Positions 40,350 through 50,079 of a stretch of 64,000 nt of DNA are shown here, in pieces. The notes below the pieces were generated by a model. The model saw nothing but the letters and a program-made list of their open reading frames with translations, did no database searches and was not told the DNA's origin. A program made the position numbers and the translations under genes. Origin of the DNA: Roseburia_D yibonii (GTDB lineage Bacteria > Bacillota > Clostridia > Lachnospirales > Lachnospiraceae); NCBI RefSeq assembly GCF_014297335.1, contig NZ_JACOQH010000006.1, positions 1-64,000 of the forward strand, written 5' to 3'. Every line of letters begins with the position of its first letter. The stretch's first letter is position 1.

Positions 40350-41081
40350 ATGAAGCATAATATTTATATCGTAGGGATGGGACCGGGCGCGGAGGAGCAG
40401 ATGACCGGACAGGCGATCGCCGCGCTGGAAGAAAGCGATGTGATCGTGGGTTATCCGGTGTACTTAAAGCTGCTTGGCGAGCGTTTTAAAGAGAAAGAAT
40501 TATTATCGACACCGATGAAGCAGGAGATCGAGCGCTGCAAGCTGTGTTTTGAAAACGCCATGGCGGGAAAACAGGTGGCGCTTGTATGCAGCGGAGATGC
40601 GGGCGTGTATGGGCTGGCATCGCTGATGTATGAGATCGGAGCCGGATATCCGGACTGCGAACTTACCGTGATCCCCGGGATCACAGCGGCAAACAGCGGG
40701 GCAGCGAGACTTGGCGCGCCGCTCAATCACGATTTCTGCGTCATCAGTCTGAGTGATCTTCTGACACCGTGGGAACAGATCGAAAAGCGTCTTATCGCGG
40801 CGGCACAGGGAGATTTCGCGATCGCGATCTACAATCCGTCAAGCCATAAGCGTGCGGATTATCTGAAGCGCGCCTGCGACATTCTCCTGCCGCATATGGA
40901 GGAGACGCGCGCCTGCGGTTATGTGGAAAATATCGGGCGTGAGGGCGAGAAGATTTCGGTGTGTACCCTAAAAGAACTGCGGGAACGCGAGGTCAACATG
41001 TTTACAACGGTCTATATCGGCAATTCACAGTCACAGATCATGGATGGAAAACTGGTGACAAAGCGGGGATACCGCCTATGA
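40350..41081 (+). CDS. cobJ: Precorrin-3B C17-methyltransferase (CobJ/CbiH)
   Basis: 243 residues, tetrapyrrole methylase. IYIVGMGPGAEEQMTGQAIA, VIVGYPVYLKLL, VALVCSGDAGVYGLASLMYE, VIPGITAANSGAARLGAPLN, HDFCVISLSDLLTPWEQIEK and FAIAIYNPSSHKR are all diagnostic. It methylates C17 and drives ring contraction in corrin synthesis, probably the anaerobic route here. AAAGGAGCGGACAG precedes the ATG and a TATAAT box lies at about 40313. It overlaps the next gene by four bases (ATGA). Confidence 0.93.
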   Translation: MKHNIYIVGMGPGAEEQMTGQAIAALEESDVIVGYPVYLKLLGERFKEKELLSTPMKQEIERCKLCFENAMAGKQVALVCSGDAGVYGLASLMYEIGAGYPDCELTVIPGITAANSGAARLGAPLNHDFCVISLSDLLTPWEQIEKRLIAAAQGDFAIAIYNPSSHKRADYLKRACDILLPHMEETRACGYVENIGREGEKISVCTLKELREREVNMFTTVYIGNSQSQIMDGKLVTKRGYRL

Positions 41082-43141
41082 AAAAGGTGCTGATCTTTTC
41101 CGGGACGACCGAAGGCAGAAAACTGGCAATGGCGCTTTCCGGGGCAAAAATCGAGGCAGTGGTCTGCGTGGCGACCGAGTATGGAAAAGAAGTGATGCCG
41201 GAGCTTTGCGGCATTACGGTGCGTCAGGGCAGAATGAATACAGAGGAAATGTGTGGGCTTATGGAAAGCGGCGCGTTTCTTGCGGTCGTGGATGCGACAC
41301 ATCCGTTTGCAACGGAGGTTTCCAAAAATATAAAAGGCAGTGCGCGCGAAAGTGGGCTGCCTTATTTTCGGTTAAAGCGGGAAACCAAAGGAGCCGCGGT
41401 TCCCGCGTTGGATGGAGGGGAGCGTGAGCTCTGGTTTTCGGACAGCCACGCATGCGCGAAGGCATTGCAGGAAGAGATAAAAAATGGCGGAACGGGAAAC
41501 GTCCTGCTTACGACCGGAAGCAAGGAACTTTCCGTCTACTGTGTGGATCCGGAATTAAAAAAGAGACTTTATGTGCGGGTGCTGCCGGGGATGGAAAGCC
41601 TTGCGCTCTGCAAAAAGGAAGAACTGGAAGGCAGACAGATCCTTGCGCTGCAGGGGCCTTTTTCAGAGGAAATGAATCTGGCGTTTATCCATGCGTATGA
41701 TATCCGCTATCTGGTCACAAAAGAGAGTGGGATCACGGGTGGATTCCAGGAAAAAGCAGAGGCGGCAGCGCATGCCGGGATCACACTCTGCGTGATCGGA
41801 AACCCGGAGAAAGAGCCGGGGATGACATTTCTTGCGGTATGCCGCAAGCTGGAAGAACTGACGGGAGTATCGATCCCGGTTAAAAACAGAATGGATATTG
41901 TGCTTGCGGGAGCGGGCATGGGAGAAATGGGAACGCGCACCGTGGAGACGCAGGATGCCATGGAAAAGGCGGATTATCTCTTTGGCGCGAAGCGGCTGCT
42001 CGCCGGACTTCATGCGAAAAAAGAAACGCTTCCGTATTATCTGGCAGAAGACATCATCCCGGTGCTTTCCGATGCGCTGGATCAGGCGGCGGGAGAGACC
42101 GTGCGCGCAGTCATCCTTTTTTCCGGTGACAGCGGATTTTACAGCGGATGTGAAAAGCTGTATCAGAAGCTGACTGCGTGGAAGAAAGAGAGAACGGAAG
42201 AAATCTCAATCCGCATACAGCCCGGGATCTCGTCGGTGTCCTGTTTTGCGGCTGCCTGCGGCATGAACTGGCAGGACGCCAAGATACTGAGCATTCATGG
42301 AAAAGGCGGCAGGGATGTATGGGAAGCGGAAGTGGCAGAGGCTGTGCGCTGCCATGAAAAAACGATCCTCTTAGTCTCCGGAGCAAAAGACATCCGGCAG
42401 ATCGGAGCGGTATTAAAGGAGGCAGGTCTTTCTGACTGTACGGTAAAAGTCGGCTACCAGCTCTCTTATCCGGAACAGAAGATCGACACGCTCACGCCGG
42501 AAGCGTGTGAACAGGTGACGGAGGAAGGGCTCTATATCTGCGCGGTGCAGAATGCTTCCTGTGCGGATCGATACCTTGCGCCGGAAAAGGCGGATGATAT
42601 GTTTATCCGAGGAAAAGTACCGATGACAAAAGAGGAAGTGCGTGAAGTCGCGATATGCAAGCTCCATCTGACGGAAAACTCCGTGGTCTATGATATCGGA
42701 AGCGGAACCGGCTCGATTGCAGTGGAGGCAGCCGCACGTTCCGCAAAGCTCCGCGTCTTTGCAGTGGAACAAAAGGAAGAAGCCGTGGCGCTGATCGAAC
42801 AGAACCGGGCAAAATTTCATTTAAAAAATATCACGGTCGTTCACGGAAAAGCGCCGGACGCATTAAAAGAACTGCCGGTGCCGACCCATGCGTTTATCGG
42901 CGGCAGCAGTGGAAACCTGCGTGAGATCATAAACGTATTAAGAGAAAAAAATCCGCATATCCGCATTGTCATCACTGCGATCAGTCTGGAGACCGTTTCG
43001 GAGATCACAGCACTCCTAAAAGAAACGGAGGTCACACAGTCGGAGGTCGTGGCACTGCAGGTGAGCCGCGCGAAAGTCGTCGGGAACTACCATCTGATGC
43101 AGGCGGAAAATCCGGTGTATTTATGTACGATGCAGATGTAG
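41078..43141 (+). CDS. Fused precorrin-6A reductase, CbiE and CbiT (corrin biosynthesis)
   Basis: 687 residues with three enzymes in one chain. Residues 1-255 are CobK/CbiJ (VLIFSGTTEGRKLAMALS, VVDATHPFATEVSKN, LLTTGSKELSVYC, YLVTKESGITGGFQEK). About 270-465 are CbiE (DIVLAGAGMGEMGTRTVETQ, VILFSGDSGFYSGCEKLY, PGISSVSCFAAACGMNWQDA). About 505-687 are CbiT (VPMTKEEVREVAICKLHL, VYDIGSGTGSIAVEAAARSA, AFIGGSSGNLREII). It would reduce precorrin-6A and methylate C5 and C15 with decarboxylation. CbiET fusions are common; addition of CobK is less so. ATG at 41078 is coupled to cobJ; the longer open frame lies inside cobJ. Confidence 0.92.
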   Translation: MKKVLIFSGTTEGRKLAMALSGAKIEAVVCVATEYGKEVMPELCGITVRQGRMNTEEMCGLMESGAFLAVVDATHPFATEVSKNIKGSARESGLPYFRLKRETKGAAVPALDGGERELWFSDSHACAKALQEEIKNGGTGNVLLTTGSKELSVYCVDPELKKRLYVRVLPGMESLALCKKEELEGRQILALQGPFSEEMNLAFIHAYDIRYLVTKESGITGGFQEKAEAAAHAGITLCVIGNPEKEPGMTFLAVCRKLEELTGVSIPVKNRMDIVLAGAGMGEMGTRTVETQDAMEKADYLFGAKRLLAGLHAKKETLPYYLAEDIIPVLSDALDQAAGETVRAVILFSGDSGFYSGCEKLYQKLTAWKKERTEEISIRIQPGISSVSCFAAACGMNWQDAKILSIHGKGGRDVWEAEVAEAVRCHEKTILLVSGAKDIRQIGAVLKEAGLSDCTVKVGYQLSYPEQKIDTLTPEACEQVTEEGLYICAVQNASCADRYLAPEKADDMFIRGKVPMTKEEVREVAICKLHLTENSVVYDIGSGTGSIAVEAAARSAKLRVFAVEQKEEAVALIEQNRAKFHLKNITVVHGKAPDALKELPVPTHAFIGGSSGNLREIINVLREKNPHIRIVITAISLETVSEITALLKETEVTQSEVVALQVSRAKVVGNYHLMQAENPVYLCTMQM

Positions 43142-43188
43142 GGTGGAATTTTTACAAAAATCCACTGGATGTAAAAGAAAGAGGTTTT

Positions 43189-44589
43189 ATGAGAAAAGAA
43201 AACGTTAGAACACTGAATCCGCCAAGGATCCTGATCGCCGCGGCGAAGAGCGGCAGTGGAAAGACCACGCTTACCTGCGCGCTTTTGGAAGCGTTAAAAA
43301 GCAGGGGGCTTTCCGTGCGCGCGTTTAAGTGCGGGCCGGATTACATCGACCCGATGTTCCACCAGAAAGTGATCGGTGTGCCATCAAGGAATCTGGACAC
43401 TTTTTTCTCGGATGAAAACGGGGTGCGCGAGCTTTTTGCGGCAGGTGAAGCAACCTGTGACATTTCCATCGTGGAAGGCGTGATGGGACTTTATGACGGA
43501 CTTGGCGGCATTAAGGCGGAGGGGAGTGCCTATGATCTCGCGTGTACGTTAAAAATGCCGGTCGTTCTGATCGTGGATGCCCACGGTATGGGGCGTTCCC
43601 TGCTTCCGCTCATAGCCGGATTCTTGCATTATGATGTGGAAAAATGGATCTGCGGTGTCATTCTAAACCGCGTGTCGGAGAGCTTTTATCAGACGATCGC
43701 GCCGGTGATCGAGGAAGAATTAAACGTCCCGGTGTGTGGATTTTTCCCGAATGTGAAAGATCTAAAGATCGAGAGCCGCCATCTTGGGCTTAAAATGCCA
43801 CAGGAGATCGCCGATTTAAAGGCGCAGACAAAGCGGGCGGGCGAACTTTTTTCGGAGCACATTTCTTTAGAAAAGATCCTTGCCGCAGCGCGGGAAAAAA
43901 CAGAGGCGTTTCCGGTTCGCGAAGCCAAAAGGGAAAAGGCAAAGCAGGCGGTAAGGATCGGGATCGCAAAAGACGCGGCATTCTGTTTTTATTATGAGGA
44001 CAACCTGCGGCTGCTGGAGGAATACGGGGCGGAGTTCATCCCGTTTTCCCCGCTTTCAGACGAAAAACTGCCGGAGGGGATCGCGGGACTGATCCTGGGC
44101 GGCGGCTATCCGGAGCTTTTCGCGGCGGATCTGGAAAAAAATGCGGCAATGCGAAAGGCGGTTCAAAACGCCGTGGAAAAAAAGATGCCCGTGATCGCGG
44201 AATGTGGAGGGTTTATGTATCTGCACAGCGCACTGGTCGATGAAAATGGCGTTTCCCATGCGATGTGCGGTGTCCTGCCAAAAGAATGTGTATACAAGGG
44301 AAAGCTCGTGCGGTTCGGCTATGTGGAAGTCCGGGAAAGACAGCCGCATTTTCTAAATGAGGGCGCGCGTATCCTCGGTCATGAATTTCATTATTACGAC
44401 AGTGAGGATAATGGAGCGGACTGTGTGGCGAAAAAGCCGGTTTCCGGCAAAAGCTGGGACTGTGTGCATGAGACGGACACCTGCTATATGGGCTTCCCAC
44501 ATCTGTACTATCCGTCCAACCCGGCGTTTGCGCGGCATTTTGTGGAGGCGGCGGCGCAGTACGAAAAACAGGATGCGCGCGGGAAATGA
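43189..44589 (+). CDS. cbiA: Cobyrinate a,c-diamide synthase
   Basis: 466 residues. Amidates the a and c carboxylates of cobyrinate with glutamine and ATP. P-loop ILIAAAKSGSGKTTLTCALL, FKCGPDYIDPMFH, SRNLDTFF, VEGVMGLYDGLGG; the C-terminal class I glutaminase-like domain has LILGGGYPELFA, the nucleophile in VIAECGGFMYLHS, and a late His in GHEFHYY. AAAGAGGTTTT precedes 43189; the longer frame starts within the upstream gene. Other cob/cbi genes are not in the window and no cobalamin riboswitch is seen. Confidence 0.95.
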   Translation: MRKENVRTLNPPRILIAAAKSGSGKTTLTCALLEALKSRGLSVRAFKCGPDYIDPMFHQKVIGVPSRNLDTFFSDENGVRELFAAGEATCDISIVEGVMGLYDGLGGIKAEGSAYDLACTLKMPVVLIVDAHGMGRSLLPLIAGFLHYDVEKWICGVILNRVSESFYQTIAPVIEEELNVPVCGFFPNVKDLKIESRHLGLKMPQEIADLKAQTKRAGELFSEHISLEKILAAAREKTEAFPVREAKREKAKQAVRIGIAKDAAFCFYYEDNLRLLEEYGAEFIPFSPLSDEKLPEGIAGLILGGGYPELFAADLEKNAAMRKAVQNAVEKKMPVIAECGGFMYLHSALVDENGVSHAMCGVLPKECVYKGKLVRFGYVEVRERQPHFLNEGARILGHEFHYYDSEDNGADCVAKKPVSGKSWDCVHETDTCYMGFPHLYYPSNPAFARHFVEAAAQYEKQDARGK

Positions 44590-44686
44590 TTCCTTTTCGC
44601 CGCAGAGTATGATATATTTACTTACATGGTAAAATATGAAATAAAATCAGGTATAAAATAAGGAAATTCCGAAAGAGAGAAAAAAT

Positions 44687-45505
44687 ATGGCTTATCAGAT
44701 TATAGTGCTGGATTTGGACGGAACACTGACCAATTCAAAAAAAGAGATCACACTGAAAACAAAAGAAGCGCTGATGCGGATCCAGAAAGAGGGAAAGACC
44801 GTAGTGCTTGCGAGCGGAAGACCGACACCCGGCGTACTGCCGCTGGCGGAGGAGCTTGAGCTGGAAAAATACGGCGGATATATCCTTTCTTTTAACGGCG
44901 CAAAGATCATCAACTGCAGGACAAAAGAAGTCGTTTACAATAAGACCGTTCCGGAAGAGTATGTAAAGCATCTCTATGATTACGCGGTAAAAATGAATAT
45001 CGGTATCTTATCCTACACGGAATCCGGGATCGTGCTCGGAAATGGAAAAGATAAATACAACGAGCTTGAGGCAAGGATCAACCATCTGCCGATGCAGGAG
45101 GTTCACAATTTTGTGGAGTACATTGATTTCCCGGAAAACAAATTCTTAATGACCGGGGAACCGAAACAGATCTTTGACGCACAGAAAGAGCTGCGGGAAC
45201 AGTTTGGCGCGCGGCTCAATATTTTCCGTTCCGAACCGTTTTTCCTTGAGATCATGCCGCCGGAGATCGACAAGGCATACTCCCTTGGAAAGCTGCTCGC
45301 GTTTCTCGGCGAGGACAAGTCCCACATGATCTGTTGTGGCGACGGATTTAACGATCTCTCCATGATCCGGTTCGCCGGGCTTGGCGTGGCAATGGAAAAT
45401 GCGCAAAAAGAGGTAAAAGAAGCGGCAGACTTTATCACCTATTCCAATGATGAGGACGGCGTCTGTCACGTTGTGAACAAATTTATGCTTGGTATAGAAG
45501 AATAA
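44687..45505 (+). CDS. Cof-type HAD-superfamily phosphatase
   Basis: 272 residues. HAD motif I VLDLDGTLTNSKKEI, motif II LASGRPTPGVLP, a C2B cap, Lys in the LEIMPPEIDKAYSLGKLL segment and motif IV ICCGDGFNDLSMIRFAGLGV with VAMENAQKEVKEAADFIT. Such enzymes hydrolyse sugar phosphates or flavin/PLP phosphates; substrate unknown. It precedes rsmA by 13 bases, likely co-transcribed. Confidence 0.93.
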   Translation: MAYQIIVLDLDGTLTNSKKEITLKTKEALMRIQKEGKTVVLASGRPTPGVLPLAEELELEKYGGYILSFNGAKIINCRTKEVVYNKTVPEEYVKHLYDYAVKMNIGILSYTESGIVLGNGKDKYNELEARINHLPMQEVHNFVEYIDFPENKFLMTGEPKQIFDAQKELREQFGARLNIFRSEPFFLEIMPPEIDKAYSLGKLLAFLGEDKSHMICCGDGFNDLSMIRFAGLGVAMENAQKEVKEAADFITYSNDEDGVCHVVNKFMLGIEE

Positions 45506-45518
45506 GGAAGGAAAACGT

Positions 45519-46385
45519 ATGGCAACACTTGGGATTCCGCAGAATACGATAGAGGTTCTGCAGAAATATCATTTTAATTTTCAGAAAAAATTTGGACAGA
45601 ACTTTCTGATCGATACGCATGTACTCGAAAAGATCATTGCGGCGGCAGATGTGACAAAGGATGATTTTGTCCTTGAGATCGGACCGGGGATCGGCACGAT
45701 GACACAGTATCTGTGTGAGCACGCGCGGGCAGTGGCGGCAGTGGAGATCGACAAAAACCTGATCCCGATCCTCGGCGATACGCTGGGGGCGTATGACAAT
45801 GTGGAGATCATAAACCAGGATATTTTAAAGGTAGATATTAGAAAACTGGCAGATGAGAAAAATGGAGGCAGACCGATCAAGGTCGTTGCGAATCTTCCTT
45901 ATTATATCACGACGCCGATCATCATGGGACTGTTTGAAAGCCATGTGCCGATCGATTCCATCACCGTCATGGTGCAAAAGGAAGTGGCAGACCGCATGCA
46001 GGTCGGACCGGGCACCAAGGACTATGGCGCGCTTTCGCTGGCAGTGCAGTATTACGCCGCACCGGAGATCGTTGCGATCGTACCGCCAAACTGCTTTATG
46101 CCGCGCCCGAAGGTCGGTTCCGCGGTCATCCGTCTGACCAGACACAAGGAGCTGCCGGTACAGGTGGAGGACGAAAAGCTGATGTTCCGTATTATCCGCG
46201 CGTCGTTCAACCAGCGCAGAAAAACGCTCGCGAACGGACTGAAAAATTCCGGGGAGCTCACGCTTTCCAAAGAAGTGATCGAAGAGAGTATCACAGAGCT
46301 TGGCGTTCCGGTCACGATCCGCGGCGAAGCGCTCTCACTCGCACAGTTCGCCGAACTGAGCAATATCATCTTAAAGAAAATGTAA
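45519..46385 (+). CDS. rsmA: 16S rRNA dimethyladenosine transferase
   Basis: 288 residues. Dimethylates A1518 and A1519 of helix 45. FQKKFGQNFLIDTHVLEKI, VLEIGPGIGTMTQYL (motif I), VAAVEIDKNLIPIL, VVANLPYYITTPIIM (catalytic NLPY), VPPNCFMPRPKVGSAVIRL and RASFNQRRKTLANGL are all present. GGAAGGAAAACGT precedes the ATG. Also known as ksgA. Confidence 0.97.
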   Translation: MATLGIPQNTIEVLQKYHFNFQKKFGQNFLIDTHVLEKIIAAADVTKDDFVLEIGPGIGTMTQYLCEHARAVAAVEIDKNLIPILGDTLGAYDNVEIINQDILKVDIRKLADEKNGGRPIKVVANLPYYITTPIIMGLFESHVPIDSITVMVQKEVADRMQVGPGTKDYGALSLAVQYYAAPEIVAIVPPNCFMPRPKVGSAVIRLTRHKELPVQVEDEKLMFRIIRASFNQRRKTLANGLKNSGELTLSKEVIEESITELGVPVTIRGEALSLAQFAELSNIILKKM

Positions 46386-46452
46386 TTTGGCAGAGCGACA
46401 GCATAAAAACAGATCCCATGCATAAAATAAACGGACAAGGTGGGATCATAAA

Positions 46453-47349
46453 GTGAAAGAAAAAATAAAAATCATGCTGTCGCTCGTAATCTTTTTATTT
46501 CTGTTTCCCTATATCGTGACCGTGTTTTTTCAGGGGACACCGGTTGCGGGGGAGTCGGTCTATGAGACAGCTACCGAGACTGCGGTGATGGCACAGGGCA
46601 GTATGCCAAAGGAACGGGAACAGCTGATCGCCATTCTGGCAAAAGAGATCCATGTAGACAGCGAGCGCGAGGCAATCCGTGCGCAGGCAGTGATCGCGCG
46701 CGCAAATTATGACTATGCCGTGGCGGCGGGCAGAGAGCCGGAGGGCGGACTTTCCGTCCAGGAGATGATGGCGGCGTTCGGCGAGAAAAACTTTGCCACG
46801 GATTATCAGATCCTTGCGGATGCAGTGGATGACACGGCAGATATCACGGTATCATACGGCGGCAATACCACGCTGATGCTGCCCTACCATGCAGTCAGCG
46901 CGGGAAAGACAAGGACGGCGGGAGAACTTCCTTATCTGACCGGGGTGGACAGTCAGGCGGATCTTCCGTCGGAAGATTATCTGAAAGTGATTTATTTTGA
47001 AAAAACAGAATTTCTGGCACAATTAGAGCAGATATTTCCGGATGCGGCATTTCAGGAGACGGATCCGGTCTCACAGATCGCGATCGACGGCAGGGATGAC
47101 GGCGGTTATGTGACCTCGGTGACAGTCTGCGGCACGATGGTATCCGGGGATGAGTTCCGGGACAGATTCGGGCTTGCCTCGGCGTGTTTTACGATCGCGG
47201 AAGTGGACGGACGGGTGCGTGTTGTCACGAAAGGTCTCGGACACGGCTACGGATTATCCCAGTGGGGAGCCAACGAACTCGCGAAGGACGGGAAGGACTG
47301 CGTGGAAATTTTAAAATATTATTTTCCAAATATCGAAATAACAGAATAA
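46453..47349 (+). CDS. SpoIID/LytB-domain sporulation protein
   Basis: 298 residues. One N-terminal membrane helix (about 7-26), then the SpoIID domain: EAIRAQAVIARANYDYAVA with the conserved Glu, LPYHAVSAGKTRTAGELPYL, and the C-terminal GLGHGYGLSQWGANELAKDG, the family signature. SpoIID is a lytic transglycosylase used in engulfment. The start is GTG at 46453, with AAGGTGGGA eight bases upstream. It lies 56 bases before a SpoIIQ-like gene, a pairing usual in Clostridia. Confidence 0.85.
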   Translation: MKEKIKIMLSLVIFLFLFPYIVTVFFQGTPVAGESVYETATETAVMAQGSMPKEREQLIAILAKEIHVDSEREAIRAQAVIARANYDYAVAAGREPEGGLSVQEMMAAFGEKNFATDYQILADAVDDTADITVSYGGNTTLMLPYHAVSAGKTRTAGELPYLTGVDSQADLPSEDYLKVIYFEKTEFLAQLEQIFPDAAFQETDPVSQIAIDGRDDGGYVTSVTVCGTMVSGDEFRDRFGLASACFTIAEVDGRVRVVTKGLGHGYGLSQWGANELAKDGKDCVEILKYYFPNIEITE

Positions 47350-47405
47350 AAAGTAAAAATACGTCAACACTATACATAGAAAATAAGACTATGGATGGTG
47401 ATGAT

Positions 47406-48167
47406 ATGAGAAAGGATAAATGGAGAAAATTTTTAAAACAGAAACAGTTTATGTTTGCGGCGGGGCTTATGGTCGTTGCGGCGGCGGGAATGACAGGAAT
47501 TTACGTTTCGGAGCAGACGAATCGGAATGAGCAGTATGAGCAGAAGGCAGAGCCGGATGGCGAAAAATATGTGACAGAGGAAGAAACCGAAGTGGAACCG
47601 GCAGAGGATGTTTCCAATATCCTGCTTCCGGAAGTGAGTGAACCACAGACCGAGCAGGTCATGCCTTCCGTGGAAACGGACGTGGAGACGGAGTCTGTGG
47701 AAGAAGAGGCAGAGGCGGCGGTTCCGACCGGAACGACCACGGCAGAGTTAAATTTCTCGGAGAGCTCCGAACTGCTCTGGCCGCTTCAGGGAAATGTGAT
47801 CATGAATTACAGTATGGATCAGACCGTCTATTACGCGACGCTCGATTCCTATCGTTACAATCCGGCGGTCATCATTGCCGGTGAGGTCAATGACAAGGTG
47901 ACCTGCGCGGCTGACGGCATCATTACGGATATTTCCACAAACGAGGAGACCGGATGCACGGTAACGATGGATCTCGGCAACGGCTATTCCGCCGTTTACG
48001 GTCAGTTAAAAGAAGTTCCGTTCCATGCGGGCGCTTATGTGGAGGCGGGCGATGTGCTCGGCTATGTCAGTGAGCCGACCAAATACTATTCCGTTGAGGG
48101 CAGCAACCTTTATTTCGCGTTGCGCCACGGGGAAGAGACCATTGATCCGATCACGTTTTTTGAATAA
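47406..48167 (+). CDS. SpoIIQ-like M23/LytM-domain protein, catalytically degenerate
   Basis: About 253 residues: membrane helix near residues 15-33, an acidic linker (to about 115), and an M23-fold domain (SELLWPLQGNVIMNYSMDQT, CAADGIITDISTN, VTMDLGNGYSAVYGQLKE, GDVLGYVSEPTKYY, NLYFALRHG). The zinc ligands of active LytM enzymes (His-x3-Asp, HxH) are replaced, as in SpoIIQ proteins that serve as a scaffold contacting SpoIIIAH across the forespore space. Start 47406 has a modest GGTGATGAT site; ATG 47391 is the alternative. Next to the SpoIID gene. Confidence 0.8.
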   Translation: MRKDKWRKFLKQKQFMFAAGLMVVAAAGMTGIYVSEQTNRNEQYEQKAEPDGEKYVTEEETEVEPAEDVSNILLPEVSEPQTEQVMPSVETDVETESVEEEAEAAVPTGTTTAELNFSESSELLWPLQGNVIMNYSMDQTVYYATLDSYRYNPAVIIAGEVNDKVTCAADGIITDISTNEETGCTVTMDLGNGYSAVYGQLKEVPFHAGAYVEAGDVLGYVSEPTKYYSVEGSNLYFALRHGEETIDPITFFE

Positions 48168-48245
48168 AATTAGGTACAAACATTTTGATTTTCGAAAAAT
48201 TATAGTATAATGAACGACATCAGGATATAGAATAAGGAGGGACAT

Positions 48246-49898
48246 ATGGAGTCACTCAGTCAGAACGGACAGGTGCAGGACTGGATCCGCAGCGCACTTG
48301 GAAACCGTGGGATTGATGCGGAAAAAACATTATACTATTGTAAAAATTTATATGAGTACGCAAGAAAGACCAAAGATGAAACATTACTCGGCTTCTCCGC
48401 CTATTACATGGGGGAAGCCTATTACATATTGAACAACGTGGACAAACTCTTTGAAAGTCTGTCTGTCGCGCTTGCGTATCTCGACCGGAGCGGACAGTGG
48501 GAGCTTCTTTCGCGCAGTTACAATCTGCTTGCGATCACATCCGCAAACCGTGGAAATGCGCCGCTTGCGATGGACTATTACTTAAGCGCGCTCTCCTATT
48601 GTGAAAAATATCACATGCAGGATGTCGGGATCATCGTGAATATGAACATCGGCACGCTCTACAACCGGCTCGGGGAGTACAGTCAGGCGCAGCAGTACTA
48701 TGAGATTGGCTATCAGATACTTTGTAAGACGAAGATGTCACCGGAGTATTTCAGTTATCTTCTTACCTATTATATTGGGATCGGAAATACTTACCTGTAC
48801 CGGGAGTTTCCGGAAAAAGCGGCGTATTACATCCAAAAAGCCGAGGAGGATTGCAAAGACAGACTCGGAAAGATCGAGGAGATCGCGCTTTGCTGCTTTA
48901 AGGCGCGCTGTTACAATTCCATGGGACACACAAAAAGCAGGGACGACTGCATTGAACAGATCCGTGGGATGATGGAGCAGCCGATGGAATTTCTCTCGGT
49001 GTTTGATGATCTTTACGCGTACTGTGAAATGCTTTTCCTGATCGGAAAGAGTGAGGATTTCCTCGCGGTGCTCTCTTCCATGGAGGAGCTTGCGACAAAA
49101 GCGGGGATCACCCATATCCGCAGACAGCTTCTGGCGTTAAAGATCCGTTATTACAAGGTAAAGGGTGAGACGGAGCATTACAAAGAGGCGGCGGCGCAAT
49201 ATTTTGAGCTGGCAGAACTGATGGAAAACGAAAACCGTTACACGGTGCTCAGCATGTTAAATATCCGAAAATCCTTAGAGGAGACGGCAAAACAGCGGAA
49301 AGCCATGGAAGAGCAGAACCGTATCTTGCAGAAACGCTCGGAGACGGATGCGCTGACCGGCATGTACAACCGTTTCCGGTTGAACGATTACGCGGAAGAG
49401 GCATTTCAGCGCGCAATGCGGGAGCGGACGCCGCTTGCCGTGGAGATTCTTGACATTGATTACTTTAAACAGTATAACGATCATTACGGACATCAGGCAG
49501 GGGACGACTGTATCCGTCATATCGCCGACTGCATCCGGGATCTGATGCGGCAAAGCGGTATCTTCGGTGCGCGTTACGGCGGGGACGAATTTATATTGAT
49601 CTACGAGGGCTGCACCAGGGAAAAAGTACTGGAACTGGCGCTTCAGCTGCGGGAAAGCATTATAAATCTGAGACTGGAGCACAGCTGTTTCCCGGCGGCG
49701 GAGTATGTCACGATCTCACAGGGCATCTGTTTGGATGTCCCGCGCGAGGATGGAAAGATCTGGGATTTTTTACATACGGCGGATGGAATGCTGTATCAGG
49801 TGAAAAAGCAGCAGCGAAGCAACGTAAGCATCGGCGCTTTCGGAGAAAAAGAAGGAACGATCTACGGACAGGAACCGAAAAGCGATTCTTTCGTATAA
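48246..49898 (+). CDS. TPR-domain diguanylate cyclase
   Basis: 550 residues, soluble. Residues 1 to about 350 are helical tetratricopeptide-like repeats (e.g. LSRSYNLLAITSANRGNAPL, NMNIGTLYNRLGEYSQAQQY). A coiled linker (KQRKAMEEQNRILQKR) leads to a GGDEF domain (about 365-530) with DALTGMYNRFRLNDY, ILDIDYFKQYNDHYGHQAGD and the intact GGDEF at about 444. No RxxD inhibitory site precedes it. It should make c-di-GMP in response to a partner bound by the repeats. GGAGGGACAT precedes the ATG and a TATAAT box is at about 48207. Counterpart to the EAL protein at 4559. Confidence 0.92.
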   Translation: MESLSQNGQVQDWIRSALGNRGIDAEKTLYYCKNLYEYARKTKDETLLGFSAYYMGEAYYILNNVDKLFESLSVALAYLDRSGQWELLSRSYNLLAITSANRGNAPLAMDYYLSALSYCEKYHMQDVGIIVNMNIGTLYNRLGEYSQAQQYYEIGYQILCKTKMSPEYFSYLLTYYIGIGNTYLYREFPEKAAYYIQKAEEDCKDRLGKIEEIALCCFKARCYNSMGHTKSRDDCIEQIRGMMEQPMEFLSVFDDLYAYCEMLFLIGKSEDFLAVLSSMEELATKAGITHIRRQLLALKIRYYKVKGETEHYKEAAAQYFELAELMENENRYTVLSMLNIRKSLEETAKQRKAMEEQNRILQKRSETDALTGMYNRFRLNDYAEEAFQRAMRERTPLAVEILDIDYFKQYNDHYGHQAGDDCIRHIADCIRDLMRQSGIFGARYGGDEFILIYEGCTREKVLELALQLRESIINLRLEHSCFPAAEYVTISQGICLDVPREDGKIWDFLHTADGMLYQVKKQQRSNVSIGAFGEKEGTIYGQEPKSDSFV

Positions 49899-50079
49899 TA
49901 TGGTAAGACGGGATTTAAAAATTCGCAATCGAATCTCTTTTTACCAGAAGAAGTACAACAGGAAAGATCAGGTTTAACTGCCGGTTTATCGATTGCTTTC
50001 TATAGAGCGGGATGGCAGATGCAATCCCGTGTACATAAAATCGTATGCCCGTATGTTTTATGAAGGTTTTGGAAAGTCT

